Shown here: positions 1-17,968 of the stretch, in pieces
Layout of the letters: the number at the start of each line of letters is the position of its first letter
Numbering within the stretch: position 1 is the first letter of the stretch
Origin: Micropterix aruncella
Lineage: Eukaryota; Arthropoda; Insecta; Lepidoptera; Micropterigidae
Assembly: GCA_944548615.1 (NCBI GenBank)
Contig: OX155963.1
Location: 29,281,659-29,345,658 of the forward strand
Reading direction: 5' to 3'
DNA length: 64,000 nucleotides
Made by a program: the position numbers and the translations under genes
The notes under the pieces: generated by a model
The model's database searches: none
Told to the model about the DNA's origin: nothing
The model's input: the letters and a program-made list of their open reading frames with translations, nothing else

Positions 1-16
1 ATTAAAAGCTCACCCT

Positions 17-4001
<3,985 letters not shown>

Positions 4002-6496
4002 TTAATTTTGCCTATTCAGACGGGGACCCTTGCAAGCGCCTAAAATATTTATAAAAGCCAACTCCCAAGATTTAACGTCTCTTTCTTTAGCGTTATCGCC
4101 AAGGCACTTAATAATTTTTACTTTAAAACAATTATCAAAAGTTAAATTGTGTGCCTTAGCATGCAATGCTATTGGAAGTTGACTTTCATTGCCTACGCTG
4201 GCCCTGTGATTATTTAACCTAATGCTAAGAGGTGTAGTTGTTTCCCCAATATAAAATGCATTGCAGGTCTGGCAAAGTAATTGATATACAATATTTTTTG
4301 AAATGCAACTACTATTAAAAGGAACTCTGTAACTGTTGGGAGTGTTAGGACTAGTAAAATAAATGCTTCGATCTAATAAAGGACATGTTTTACAACGTGA
4401 TCGACCACAAGGCTGTAGGCCCAAATTTTTGTTATTACTAAGATAATTTCGATTATTTTGATTAAGTATTGATTTTAAATTAGGAGGTTTTCGAAATGAT
4501 AAAATTGGTGGTATATCTAATAAACCTTTGGTTGATGGGTCGTTAGCTATAATAGGGAATAAATCTGCTAAAATAGGTCGCAGTTTCTCAGTGCCAGGAA
4601 AATAAGTAGTACTTATAAAGATTTTATTTTGATTTAAATTTGACACCAATTTAGGTTTAGGTGAAAATTTTGTTTCGGAATTTATTATATTTTTATCTAA
4701 CAAAGAGGCAGGATAATTTCTTTCTATTAGTGATTTTTTAAGATCAGAAAGGTACTTATCTAAATTTTCTTTATTATTAATTAAACGGTGTCCGCGAATG
4801 GACATTGAATATGGAATTGACTTTTTGGTATGAAACGGATGACAGCTATCGAAATGTAGGTATTGCTCTTTGTTTGTAGGTTTTATATGAATTGCAGTTT
4901 TAATGGTGCCTTCGGATAGAGTTAGATCAACGTCTAAGAATGTAATTTGATTTTCTGATATAGTGTATGTAAAATCTAAGGGTCCGAAATTATTTAAATC
5001 TGTAAGGAAGTCAGTGAGTGTGTCATGTCCATGTGGCCAAAACAGTATAATATCATCAATAAACCTATACCACATTAGTGGTTGTAAATTTTGAGTAAGA
5101 AGAAATTTATTTTCTAATAACCCCATAAAGAGATTCGTATAAGAAGGTGCCATTCTTGTTCCTATTGCTGTACCTTTAATTTGGAGATAAAATTCATCCT
5201 CAAAAGAAAAAGCATTCTTAGTGAGGACGAATTCAGCCAACTTACAAAGAAAATTTGTAGAAGGAATTTGGGGGCTGGGCCTTTGATTAAGGTAATGGGA
5301 AATCGCTTCTAAGCCTAAATCATGGGGAATATTAGTATAAAGAGAGACAGCGTCAATTGTAACAAGTAATAAGTTGTCAGTCTTAGGGATTGTGGTATTT
5401 TTTAGAATCTCGATGAAATGGTAACTATCTTTAATGTGTGACTTGAGATTTTTTACAAATGGCTGTAGAAAGTAATCGACAAAAGCTGAAATTCTTTCTG
5501 TGGGTGAGTTAAAACTAGCTACTATCGGTCTTCCTGGATTATTAGGTTTATGAATTTTTGGCAATAAGTAAAAATTTGGTGTTCTGATAGGGTTAGGAAT
5601 TAAAGTGTTAACATCTTCATCTGATAATTTTTCAATGGTTTTTTGTTGTTCAATATATTTTTTTATTGTTTAGCAAAATTTTGATTCGGATCACTATATA
5701 ATTTTTTATAGGAAGTTTCGTCTCTGAGTTGCCTCAAACCTTCAGCTACATAGTCTGTTTTATTAAGGATGACTGTAGTTGAACCTTTATCAGCTGGCAA
5801 AATGATGATATTGGTATCTTTGCTTAGATTGTTAAGAGCTGAAAGTTCATCAGATGTTAAGTTAGGTGTAGGTTTGAGGCTGTTTAAAAATGTTGGTTGT
5901 GTAACTTTGTTCATTAAAACTGTAATAAATATTTCTACAGGATGATTTTTTGGAAGAGAGGGTGGCTCTTTATTAGAATATTGTCGAAATTTTGCCAGTG
6001 CGTCATGTAATTTACTATTATTACCATTTTTGTCCCTTGAATGCCAAAACTCACGCCATCTCAAATTACGACAAAATTTTGCTATATCATTTCCAAAACT
6101 GAAATGGTCAACTTTGGGAGTTGGTGTGAAATTTAGCCCTTTAGATAAAACTGAATATTCATTATGGTTTATAATTTTTGAGGACAAGTTTTTTACGACA
6201 AGTCTATCGCTATTTATAGGAACCTGTGCAGCATTAGAATTTGTAACTGATGATATCAAATTTTCAATAATTGGGATTTCTAAAGGAACTTGTGTATGTT
6301 CCGGATGCATATCTGCATGAGAATAATTGTTTATAAAATGACGATTAGCTGAGAATTTGTTTTGTGATGAATATAAGGGAATGTTTTCGTTATTGTTATA
6401 ATTTGAAACAGGATTTGAATTATATCTTGTATAATTTTGTTGTGTAGATATAATATTGTATAATTTTGTTGTGTAGATATAATAAAAACATCTCAA
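4002..6496 (-). pseudogene. Penelope-like retroelement: reverse transcriptase plus GIY-YIG endonuclease, one frameshift
   Basis: Polyprotein of a Penelope-like element (PLE), which copies RNA and nicks its target with a GIY-YIG nuclease. It is read on the minus strand in two frames. The N-terminal part (6496-5663) has the PLE-specific LSKGLNFTPTP and the RT motif ILPADKGSTTVILNKTDYV. The second part (5564-4002, frame open upstream of its first Met to about 5650) has LPKIHKPNNPGRPIV, motif A VTIDAVSLYTNIP (Asp 71), motif B KGTAIGTRMAPSY and the catalytic YRFIDDI (Asp 170-171). A CRSRCKTCP-like Cys block (CGRSRCKTCP) follows, then GIY-YIG residues near 427-457 (VYQLLCQTC, FYIGET, Arg 449, Glu 501). 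All catalytic residues are present. The frames are separated by a single shift at a seven-A run near 5655-5662, just after NFAKQ-stop. Near the N terminus is a tandem 29-bp duplication (about 6420-6480). Apart from the shift the gene is full length for a PLE, so it is recent or the shift is a sequencing error. Confidence 0.9.
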
Positions 6497-6497
6497 A

Positions 6498-6828
6498 TTT
6501 TTTTCATTGTTTTTGCTTTAATTTGTCTTTAATAAAGACATTTTATTTTGGTTTGCAAAAGGATACGCTTTGTTTTTGAGATGTGGATGAAGGGCGATCG
6601 TTCGCTAGCGATAAAGGGATCCCATTAAACCTACAGTGTACCGTCGAAAGTGGTACTCATCCAAAAATACATCTCGTTTAAACAATAAGCATTTCCCAGT
6701 CCAGTCCGGGAAAACCTTCCAGCTATGTAAGTGGCTTTTATTATTTTTATTTTTTCATCAAAGTGTCATCCTTTAAACAAATTCTTTAAAAAAAGAAATT
6801 TTACAAAAAAACCAATCAAATATTAACA
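6498..6828 (-). repeat. PLE-associated terminal-repeat-like unit, copy P1
   Basis: About 330 bp directly upstream of the minus-strand PLE ORF, repeated at 7090-7391 (direct), 7638-7825 (inverted) and 7826-7958 (direct). PLEs characteristically carry LTR-like repeats (pLTRs) in direct or inverted partial arrangements, and adjacency to the ORF supports that reading. Contains GGGATCCCATTAAACC and CATTTCCCAGTCCAGTCCGG. Confidence 0.7.
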
Positions 6829-7089
6829 ATATTATACAATTTTATCTTATGTTTTGAACTCTTGTAAATATCATATAGCCTTAAGTATAAACTTCTCGAC
6901 CAGAAACTACGATTTATATCTTATTTCATGGCAACGAGCAAATGAAGTATTTTATTTTTATTTTTATTTAATGGCTGGCTGATAGCGAGCCCAGCAATGG
7001 TATATCGTCCTTTTAAAGAGTGGATATATTCGAATTTCAAATCGAATTTTCGGTATGTCAATCCGCATTTAAGAGGCGATTCATTGTGA

Positions 7090-9597
<2,508 letters not shown>

Positions 9598-9830
9598 ACC
9601 GACATTTACGTCTAATTTATTTTGAACATGTTGACACTACTCGCTTCAACCACTTCAGCAGGTAAACTGTTCCACTGGTCCACAATCCGGTTGATCAGGA
9701 AATGTTTCCTGGGATTCCTAACGTAACTTAGGATCACTAAAAAGCCACCGGACCAACATTCCTTGATCTGTGGAGTAATGCATATCAGCAGGGCCGTAGT
9801 AGAATGCAACAAATAATGCCGGCAGCTATA
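9598..9830 (-). pseudogene. LINE (non-LTR retrotransposon) ORF2 3'-end fragment
   Basis: Minus-strand translation contains VRNPRKHFLINRIVDQWNSL followed by PAEVVEASSVNMFK. This matches the consensus C-terminal tail of many insect Jockey/CR1-type reverse transcriptases (R..FF.NRIVD.WN.LP..VV.A.SVN.FK). Only the last ~60 codons remain; the RT core is absent. Confidence 0.7.
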
Positions 9831-10169
9831 AGATATCTGTCATATTTATTTAGGAGCCGAAGTAGGAGGTACAGAGACCCTGACCATATTTAGGACAACG
9901 CACGTAAGGAAAAAGCCCCACAAGAGAAAGAATTCGGTTCACCCCGGCTCAAATCGATTCGTTATACAATATTCAAGAAACAAAATAGGAATAGTGAAAT
10001 ATATCAGCAGTTCTCGGAGAAGAACTAGCATAATATAATTAAGGGGTAGTACTGCTATTCTCCACATGCAGGAGGAGTACCCATATGGCTTAATTCCCCC
10101 AAATGCAACATCCATTGAGAGACGTACAGAAGGAAGACAGTAAAGTCCTCATTATTACTGATAAGACTG

Positions 10170-10753
10170 GAGTGGGAGCTAATGGGCCCAGTGCAGTTGA
10201 GCCATTATGATCTATGTGTTAGGGTTGGCCCAACTCACAGGTCAGCACCCATCCCGTAGCGTCCAAGTAAAAGTGCGAGCCCAAGTAGGACTCTGTGCCT
10301 GCGGGCTAGTTCCCCTGGGAATCATCCTTCAGGCGCTCCTGGACGGCTTATACACCTTGCGGCGTCAGCCAATCGACTGTGCATTCCGACTGATAACCGG
10401 ATGAGTCTGAAAACGGCTTTGTTTTCTATAGAGCGGGGGTGGTTGGTAACCTTACTGCAACTGTCCTTGAAATGATCAATCGGCTTCCCGATACTGAGTG
10501 AGCATCCAGGCAAAGGATGCTGTGGTCCGCGATATATTCGGTAGACACCAAATCACCGCTACGCAAAGGAGAGGACAGCGCAAACGACCTCGAGCATGTA
10601 ACCAGTTGGGAGGCCGGAGACATCAGCCCATAACTGGTAGCGAGGGCGCTTGGTCTGCTCACTGAATTAACTACATGGTGCCGGGCGGTAAGGGTTGGTC
10701 TCTCGCGGGCTAGTTGGCGAACCTAGATAGTGAATTCCCATTGTCTAAGTATA
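10170..10753 (-). repeat. dispersed GC-rich repeat, family A copy A1 (interrupted)
   Basis: Minus-strand copy of a repeat seen seven times here. Shared blocks (minus sense) include TTGGCTGACGCCGC, GGTAAGGTT, CATCGGATGGG-like and CACTCAC/GGGTC-type stretches. The copy continues at 11621-11715 after an insertion. Coding-like frames in the family (for example RLRGPLP) are not a recognised protein. The family is unclassified. Confidence 0.75.
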
Positions 10754-11620
10754 TATATCCTTCTAGCCGTGTTCGGCCATAGCGACTGCATTGTAGATTC
10801 TAGTGACTTCTTTAGTCTTCTCAGAGTCCACTGTTCGGAAGCAGTCAAGTGCGCAGGCTATATTATAGTGCACAGGTGGGCGCGCGACCACGGGTGCACT
10901 CTCTCTTCCTCCCTCTTCTGAACCCGATGGAACGGAGACCGTTACGACCAGAGAAAAGTTTCGATGCAGATACAATAAAATAAATTAATTAATCGCCAAC
11001 GCAGCAATGGCTGTCATTGTTAAATTGCAGAGCTATTTTTTCGGATTTAGTTCGTTTTTCCACACTGTAATTTATGAAATTGATAGTTATGGCTAGTGGC
11101 GATGTTTAAGGTATTTCTGGAGCTATTGTAGAGATGTCCGGTGACTTATTGGTAGTTGTTATAGTAGGCGGTGATGTAGAAGATGCATTATTGGATTTAT
11201 CCTGGTTTTCTGATGATCTCGCATTGTTGCTCATGGGGCTGTGTTGAATACAGCATACAGTCTTTTGTTCCGACATTATACAAAATTGTGATAGTTTCCC
11301 TTTTTAAATCCTCGTCAGTTTTTGGACAATTTTCCGGCGGTAGACATACTCCTAAAACGCCATTTATTTCACATGACTCTTCACGGCAGTGTATATGCCA
11401 GGTCCCTTGGTACTTCCGCAAGGGCTTTTTCCAATACTGGTAACGGCGATTATGTTGAAGAGGCATTGGTTGTCAGCTATCGTCACTTGCAGAGGTCCAC
11501 CACTATCGCCTCCACAAGAGTCTCGTCCTCCTTCTAAGCTTCCAGCGTACAATTGATCGTCCGTTATACCTTGTGGTAACCTCTTTCTGAGAAGAGGTTA
11601 TCACAAGGTATAACCTCTTT
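10754..11620 (-). pseudogene. retroposed serine protease / CLIP-domain gene fragment
   Basis: An 867-bp insertion in repeat A1, flanked by a perfect 13-bp direct repeat TTGTCTAAGTATA (10741-10753 and 11621-11633), a typical LINE-type target-site duplication. In minus sense it starts with a ~23-bp hairpin (11565-11617), then encodes the end of a trypsin-fold protease: LPQGITDDQLYAGSLEGGRD, SCGGDSGGPLQ (catalytic Ser), then GVTS-like AVTSIGK and GPGIYTAV. The frame then changes and a CLIP-type Cys pattern follows (SCEINGVLGVCLPPENCP), then a Ser/Thr/Pro-rich linker (TSPPTITTTNKSPD) and stops. In host CLIP proteases the CLIP domain comes before the protease domain, so the order here is permuted. 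The 3' ~220 bp (minus sense) contains GAGTGCACCCGTGGTCGCGC and ends CGGCTAGAAGGATATA, which resembles the 3' end of lepidopteran RTE LINEs (from memory). It is non-functional: partial, frameshifted and intronless. Confidence 0.7.
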
Positions 11621-11715
11621 TTGTCTAAGTATACTGAAAGAACGATCACATATCATTATACCAGCCTAGTGTGACGGGTTTCCCCGTTGTAGTCGACACC
11701 GCCTGATTGACATGA
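11621..11715 (-). repeat. family A copy A1, distal part after the insertion
   Basis: GAAAGAACGATCA, TATCATTATACCAGCC and GTTGTAGTCGACACC match family A copy A4 at 33010-33085, showing that A1 was one copy before the protease fragment inserted. Confidence 0.75.
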
Positions 11716-12989
11716 CTGGAGTATATGTAAAGTCAGATGGAAACCAGCTCACGACCGCATCCATCAGCCCCTTTCTCGCGACCGAGAGCACAGAACACGG
11801 CCAGATTTCTGCGGTTTAGTAACCATTACCACATATGTACCAGGGACTCCAAAGTCAAATAATTTGGCTGTGAAGTCACCGTGAGTCTGCACCAGTCAAA
11901 CCCAATACCCAGTTATATATCCATTTAATAAGGGAACATTTTCCGGAAATAATATATTATAAGAATGAAAGCATGGTCACACCAACAGTTACGATTTTTC
12001 TTCTCGCCACTGTACAGGGCTAGTTTTTATTGGTGAGCACCCGACAACTGGATGACTCTACTTCATAAACTAAACCATTAAACATAAAAAACCTACCCTG
12101 ATTTAAAAAAGGAAACAAGAAATATAGTCGAAAATCAACTAAAAATTGTTTTATTTAGGTCTTCGTTAGTGAACATCCGAAAGTTGACCATAAAAGATTC
12201 TCTACTCCGTAACAAAGTCCTATATCAAAAAAGTTAGTTTTTTTTTAATAGAATAACTCCGTAGAATACTGTCAAAAATGCGAAAAATGTCGTATCTTAC
12301 GGAGTGTCGTCTTTTCGGCTCTTTTTAATATCTACATAATATTACTATATTACCAATCTCTATTCTAAACTTTGTTTAGTAGTAGAGATTGTCAACTCAA
12401 TATGTCAACTCGCAATCTAACATAAGCCGTAAATTGCACATCTGTAATAGGTACAGGCTTAAGCCTAGTTAGATGTGTGACGTACCTCGGGTCATTATTT
12501 TTCATTCAAAATTCATATTTTTTAAAGTGTAATCATAAACGAATTATAGAATATGAAATAAATAATATAAATATGTTTTTTCCGAAGGATCGTTCGCTTG
12601 GGAATACTTAAGTTGCGATTCGCCCCGTGCTTCTTGCGCGTGGCTTGCTTACATAATAGCGGGCTATGGGCAGGGCCATAGGGTCGGGTCGGGGTCGACG
12701 GGGGGAATTTTCTCCTTTATGCGGCCCTAAGGGTTATTTAAAAATGTAACACGGTAAGTAGAGTGGAGAGGAAAGTTTTTTTCAAAGCATCTGAGGTTGA
12801 GTCTACCGCTCGGGATTATAATGAGCTGCCGGTGAGCGGCGGATACTTCCTCAAGGCGAGGGGAGGAAATAATAAAACAAATCAGGTTGAGTGAAGAATC
12901 GCGATGGGGGTGGCTGTTGTTGACGAGGATCTATATCTCCGATCCATATATCGAAATTGGAAGGTTGAACTGTTTTGTTTTCGGGAGTC
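11716..12989. other. intron stretch without recognised genes; GC-rich block at 12580-12920
   Basis: No coding or repeat copy recognised. The block 12580-12920 is clearly more GC-rich (GGGTCGGGTCGGGGTCGACG) and single-copy within the window, a weak candidate for regulatory sequence. Confidence 0.3.
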
Positions 12990-13137
12990 TTTAAAGTTTT
13001 CTTAAAACTGACCTTCCAAAAATAAACAAGTAGCTACCTATATACGAGTATATTAAAAAGAACAAAAAACACGACTGCCGTTACAAAAAGCAAATTATCG
13101 TATTTATGACTATTTTTATTATGGTTTTTATATGTAA
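12990..13137 (+). repeat. dispersed repeat, family C copy C1, left part
   Basis: Similar to 14040-14150 and 51960-52020 (AAAAAACACG, TGCCGTTACA-AAAG, ATTTTTATTA). It is interrupted at 13138 by a Helitron and resumes at 13614. Confidence 0.5.
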
Positions 13138-13613
13138 CTAGATGACCCGGTGAACTTCATACCCCCTAAAATTGATTTGATTTTAACTCTTCATAAGCGT
13201 TTATTGATTCTAATCAACCTTCCAAATGCAATTCATTGAAATCTATAATATGCCCGAATCATGTACCGTTTGAGTTTTTCGACTTTTTCGGCTTTTTCGA
13301 CTTCTTCGACTTGTCCGACTTTTTCGACTTTTTTGCATTTTTCGACTTTTTGAAATTTTACACAATCGCACGGAATGAATAACAGTTATGGATGGCGCAG
13401 CTGTCAAACAATAGGATCGCCGCGAACGCCATCTATTGAAATTGGCCCATTTCCCAGAATGACCAATTTCGATAAATTTTTCTTAAATATTTTTTTTTGT
13501 AAACCACCCCTGAATCAAGGCAAACAAAACAAAACAATAATAATTCAAATCGGTCGAGTCATTTTCGAGATCTCGCGAGACTAACGCACGGCGATTCATT
13601 TTTATATATAAGA
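13138..13613 (-). mobile_element. non-autonomous Helitron nested in family C repeat
   Basis: 476 bp on the minus strand. The 5' end is TCTTATATATAAAAATGAATC at 13613; the 3' end is GAAGTTCACCGGGTCATCTAG|T, with CTAG at 13141-13138. The last ~140 bp match the 3' end of the Helitron at 23806-25522. It includes a minisatellite of CGACTTTTT-like units (13272-13351). No coding. Confidence 0.75.
13272..13351. repeat. TTTTTCGAC minisatellite
   Basis: About eight degenerate 9-bp units (TTTTTCGAC) inside the Helitron. Confidence 0.8.
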
Positions 13614-13850
13614 AGAAGAAAAAGAAGAAGATATTCGAGGTGTATGTACATATGTATTCATATAGATACATGTATATTTCCGGAATATACTCAACTAGAC
13701 CTTTCATTTGAAACTAAACCCGATATATTTATGGGTTTCTTGGAGGGGTTAATTTATTGTCGATTGGACATTTGGACATTTAGACAACTGCTTACTTGAT
13801 ATTTTGACAGTTAAGATGCATACATGTATGTATGCATCTTAGCCCTCCGT
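13614..13850 (+). repeat. family C copy C1, right part
   Basis: ATAGATACATGTATATTTCC, GATATATTTATG and GACATTTGGACATTTAGACA match copies C2 and C3, resuming after the nested Helitron. Confidence 0.6.
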
Positions 13851-13969
13851 CAGGCGCACTGCACCTATAGCATATCAGATTTCGGTCGCAATAAGCCTGA
13901 CAGACACAGGTTTGATGACCACTATTAACTAACTGAATAATATCAGCTCTCCATAGTAATCACTGTCCT

Positions 13970-14460
13970 ATATAGGGATATCTACAAAGGGAATAAGTGA
14001 AATTTGATGCAAAAATACGTTTAATAGCTGTAAAAGTAACAAGTAAAGAAAATTAAACGGAATAAAAAACACGTACCTACCTATGCCGTTACAGAAAGTA
14101 AAAGATTCTATTAATAATTATTTTTATTACGATTTTTTTAATGAAATATTTGTAGTTTATATATTTTCCATATAGATACATGTATATTTCCAGAATGTAC
14201 CCAATCAGACTTTTTATCTGACCTTAAACACGGTATATTTATGTTAATTTATTGAAATTTAGACATTTGGATACTAAGACAATTACTTACTTGATATTTG
14301 TACAGTTAAGATACCCTATTACACTCGGGATGACATAAAGATTCTAACAATACTGCACACTTTTAAATCGATTTTAAGCGTTTATAAGTAAAGGTGAAAC
14401 AAGAAACGGACAACATTCATAGATGAACCCTGAACACATTACACTCCTTTTTTGCCGGGC
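13970..14460 (+). repeat. dispersed repeat, family C copy C2
   Basis: About 490 bp shared with 51945-52330: GATATATTTATG, ACTTACTTGATATTTG, CACACTTTTAAATCG, CATAGATGAAC, GAACACATTACACTCC. No coding or terminal repeats identified. Confidence 0.7.
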
Positions 14461-14614
14461 AAAATTTTCTATTATATTTTACATACATTATATTTTATGA
14501 TATTTTATTCCGACGAATTCTATAGCCTCCACTGGAAAGAACCCTAAATAAAAACCAGGTCGTCACTTTTTCGGTACTATTATCATCAAATACAGTCGGT
14601 ACTATTATCATCAA

Positions 14615-15560
14615 ATACCATCACCTCAGGAAGTTTTAACGATTAGTCGTTCTCTCTGCCGTGGTGTGTACGCAGAAGACTTGGACAAAACAATCAACCG
14701 CCAAGCTCCGCCACATGCCCGCAAGAGGCCGCCTTAACCGCGAGATAGCCAGGAGTGTTATCCAGCGGGCTTACACTCAGACCCTTGCTTCCAATTGTGA
14801 CCAGATCACTCCGGTCTCTCGACTGGTTACGAGTTCGAGGTCGCTTGCGCGGTCCTCTCCCTTGCGAAGCGGTGAAACGGTGTATACCGAATCTATCGCG
14901 GATCACGGCATTCTTTGCTCAGCTGTTCACCCAGGATCGGGTAGCCGATGGTCGTTTCAAGAGCAGTCGCCGTAAGTCGTCCGCAACCACCCCCGCTCTA
15001 TAGGAACCAGTACTGCTTCCAGACTCCCCCGACTGTTAGTCAGAGTGCACAGTCGATTGGCTTACGCCGCATGGTGCGCAGACCGTCCAGGAGCGCCAGA
15101 AGGTTGATTCCTAGGGGAAACTAGCCCTAAGGCCCGAGTCCTACCCGGGCTCGCACTTCATCCGTGGAGGCCGCCGGATGGGTGTTGACCCGTGAGTGTG
15201 ACCAACCCTGAATAGAATGGGTCTTCGTGGCCAACTCAGCAAGAGCCCATTAGCTCCCCTCATAAGAACCAGTATGTCGTTTCCATACTCCCCGGTTGTT
15301 AGCCGGTGTGCAGTCGATAGACTGACGCCGCACGGTGCACGAGCCACCCAGAACTGCCCGTAGCTCCCACCTGCCCACAAGTGCCCACCTGCCCACAACT
15401 GGACTTAAAGCCACAGGCGGAGTTCACATATACCTTTCCAGGTTAGTTCCTCTACGAGGAGGCCACCGGATAGGAGCGGAACCTTGAGTTGCGCCGACCT
15501 TAAAAAGACGAGCAGGCCATCAGGCCCAAGCTGCACGGTCCCATTAGGTACATACCTTTG
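14615..15560 (+). repeat. family A copy A2 (longest)
   Basis: About 950 bp. Contains the full set of family A blocks, including GCGGATCACGGC, TCAAGAGCAGTCGCCGTAAG, GACTGTTAGTCAGAGTGCAC, GGGTCTTCGTGGCCAACTCA and a partial internal duplication (a second TGTTAGCCGGTGTGCAGTCG block at about 15298). Much higher GC than its surroundings. Frames are open only over short stretches. Confidence 0.8.
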
Positions 15561-15899
15561 TTGAGCATCAGTACATTGGAAAAGTTACCACTATGGTGTA
15601 ATATACTGCAAAATCCCGCATCGCTTATCTTTCCCCCTGCCATAATAGCAAATCCGGTCAAATCCTCCGCGTCAGTAACAAGCTCAATTCGACACCATCA
15701 AAAGATCAATTGCTCATCCGGATCTATGTAAACGGTGTACTTTTTCAGCGCGCCCCCCGCTTCCGGGCGTCGCCGCGGCAGTTAGCGTCGCGACGCTACG
15801 ATCCGCCCTCCCCCGGCCTTTTCAGCCTGAAAAGTACTGAAAAACTGTCGCATCACGTAGGCCCGCGACGAGACATTGCTGGATTGTGATTTAAGGGGG

Positions 15900-16530
15900 A
15901 GTTATAATGGATACCATGGATACCGCTATATTTATCTAGCGAAAAAACTCCATAGAATACCTAGGAATCACTATTGACAATAACCTAAAATGGTATGACC
16001 ACATTGACATCACAGCGTCAAGAATGCGAAAACTAATGTATGTCTTTAACATATTCGAAACGTCTTTGAAATCAATGTCTTGAGGACGATATACTACGCG
16101 TTAGCCCAATCTCTGCTAATATACGGACAACTAGGCTGGGGTGGAATGGCCAAAACAAATCTGGATCCTCTGATAAAGGCCCAAAAGGCCTTGATTAGGG
16201 TAATAGCCAGGAAGCCATACCGCTACTCCAGTGACCAGCTCTATAAGGATTTTATGGTGTTGGATGCAAGACAGCTATACGTACGGCAGGTCTTGATATG
16301 CTAGAGGAAAGAACTCCAACGGGACAACGGCAAGCCGATCAGCAACGCCCATAGACACGGCACAAGACATAAAGACAGACATGTACAACCAAAAATGAGA
16401 ACGACCTTTGGACAAAGACACTATATTTACCTAACGAAAAAACTCCATAACATATTTACCACGCAATTAGGCCAAGCTACAATCATTAAAAATGACGCTC
16501 ACTACAAAAGACTGGTAACATTATAATTGT
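15900..16530 (+). pseudogene. LINE reverse transcriptase C-terminal fragment (CR1/Jockey-like)
   Basis: Decayed 3' part of a non-LTR retrotransposon ORF2. Frame 1 gives IEYLGITIDNNLKWYDHID, then a stop. The next frame continues with LRTIYYALAQSLLIYGQLGW, GGMAKTNLDPLIKAQKALIR and later RTTFGQRHYIYLTKKLHNIF. These are the post-catalytic thumb and C-terminal motifs of Jockey-superfamily RTs (YLG..ID..L.W..H, Q.ILSYG...WGG). The catalytic YxDD core is missing. The start at 15905-15953 repeats a piece of the C-terminal coding (16411-16445: CTATATTTACCTAACGAAAA), showing an internal rearrangement. Confidence 0.75.
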
Positions 16531-16569
16531 TACACTCGACGAGGGAGCACTGTGAGTCGTTAGTAACTA

Positions 16570-17940
16570 ACGTTATTAAATAAGTGCACAGATGACTTAT
16601 ATTACTTATTATTGTTATTATTATCTCATTAGCCTCATAACTGTATTCATATATCTTCCATATATATTATATCTCATTTAATTTAATAAATATTTTTTTT
16701 GTGTAATATATTTAATATTATACCGTGAGTCATGGGGATGATTAGGATCCCTGTAAGGCGCACTATTAGTTCGTGGTAGAGAAAACTAAAGTATGCCACG
16801 TTATTAATAATGTTCGGTCACCGAGGCGGGCAGCGCGACGCGGAAGGAAACATTGATGTTGCTTTGATGTTTCTTGGTCGGTCGTTGGTTCGCACAAGTG
16901 TTTACAGCGTAATTATTCCGTGTAACTCCGAATCATTCTCTGCATTGGTAACACTTACAGGCGGCAACATATGAATTAAAATATGTGAAATTGACTTACA
17001 ATATTGTGACGTAGTCTCTACACTATAATAGTTATACAATATACACTTGTAGGATTTCCCAAGATTATAAAAGTTACCTATACATCCGACAGATGAACGC
17101 AGTACTAAATATCACCTCAATACAAGCTCTGCCTAGTGAGGTGATAAAATCCCGCCGAAGCCGCACCTTTCGTAAATTTCCAGGGTTCTACATTTTGTAT
17201 GTAGGACTAAATCATATAAAATATACTATAGGAAATTTAATCATGTAATAATAGGGATAAATAACATAAATAAATAAATAAAAAAATAAATAAAATAAAT
17301 ACCAATCAATAAGGGTCAGCGCCTTAGAACGAAGCCTTAGAAAGCAGGCGCATGATGATTTCAATATTTTTCTCCATAAATTAAAATTATTTTATTCATT
17401 TTTATGCATGTCAAATGCATATTTATGTATTTGGCAGGAATCTGTAGTTAAAATCTCTCGAGAAAGTAACGAGTAACCTACTATTATGGGCTAGTTAAAT
17501 GTGTCTAAAAATCAGGTATGCATTTAATTTAATTTATTTTATTTTATTTTATAGCAAACTTACAGATAGTAAATATATGATAATAGTATCTTAAAAACAT
17601 ATTTGGTATCTTAAAAACATTTATTGGTCGAAAAATAATCTGTTTATCTTGAAACAATAGTTTTTTTATGAACCGACGGTTTAATTTTTCTATCAACCGA
17701 TGGTTTACAAAAAATCGCCTAATATACGGAGGAAATCAGGAAATTACTATTTTTGTCTATATCAAAATATTAAGTGTCACGATGGTTGTAAACCACTGCA
17801 CTGTGCCAATTTTTATTTTTTGGCATCGGCAGATTTCTCAGCTCTTTTTCTCGGAGGTCTTTTGACAATGAACTAGGAGGGCGTTGCCAGAGAAATCCGC
17901 TAGGGTGCATATACGTTCGTCTAATTATTTGAGACACAAA
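16570..17940. other. intron stretch without recognised genes
   Basis: AT-rich sequence with A/T-rich simple tracts at 17265-17300 and 17518-17555. Nothing recognisable. Confidence 0.4.
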
Positions 17941-17968
17941 ATAATTAAATTATTTTACATAAATATCT

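Noticed and set aside
6030..6320. Plus-strand frame inside the Penelope-like ORF
   Set aside because: Antisense shadow of the minus-strand N-terminal PLE region.
11183..11537. Plus-strand frames across the protease fragment
   Set aside because: The protease and CLIP motifs are on the minus strand; the plus frames are shadows.
14661..15003. Overlapping ~60-100-codon frames in family A copies (RLRGPLP...SSRRK) as a conserved protein
   Set aside because: Similar frames occur in several copies only because the DNA is repeated; they are broken differently in each copy and match no domain I know.
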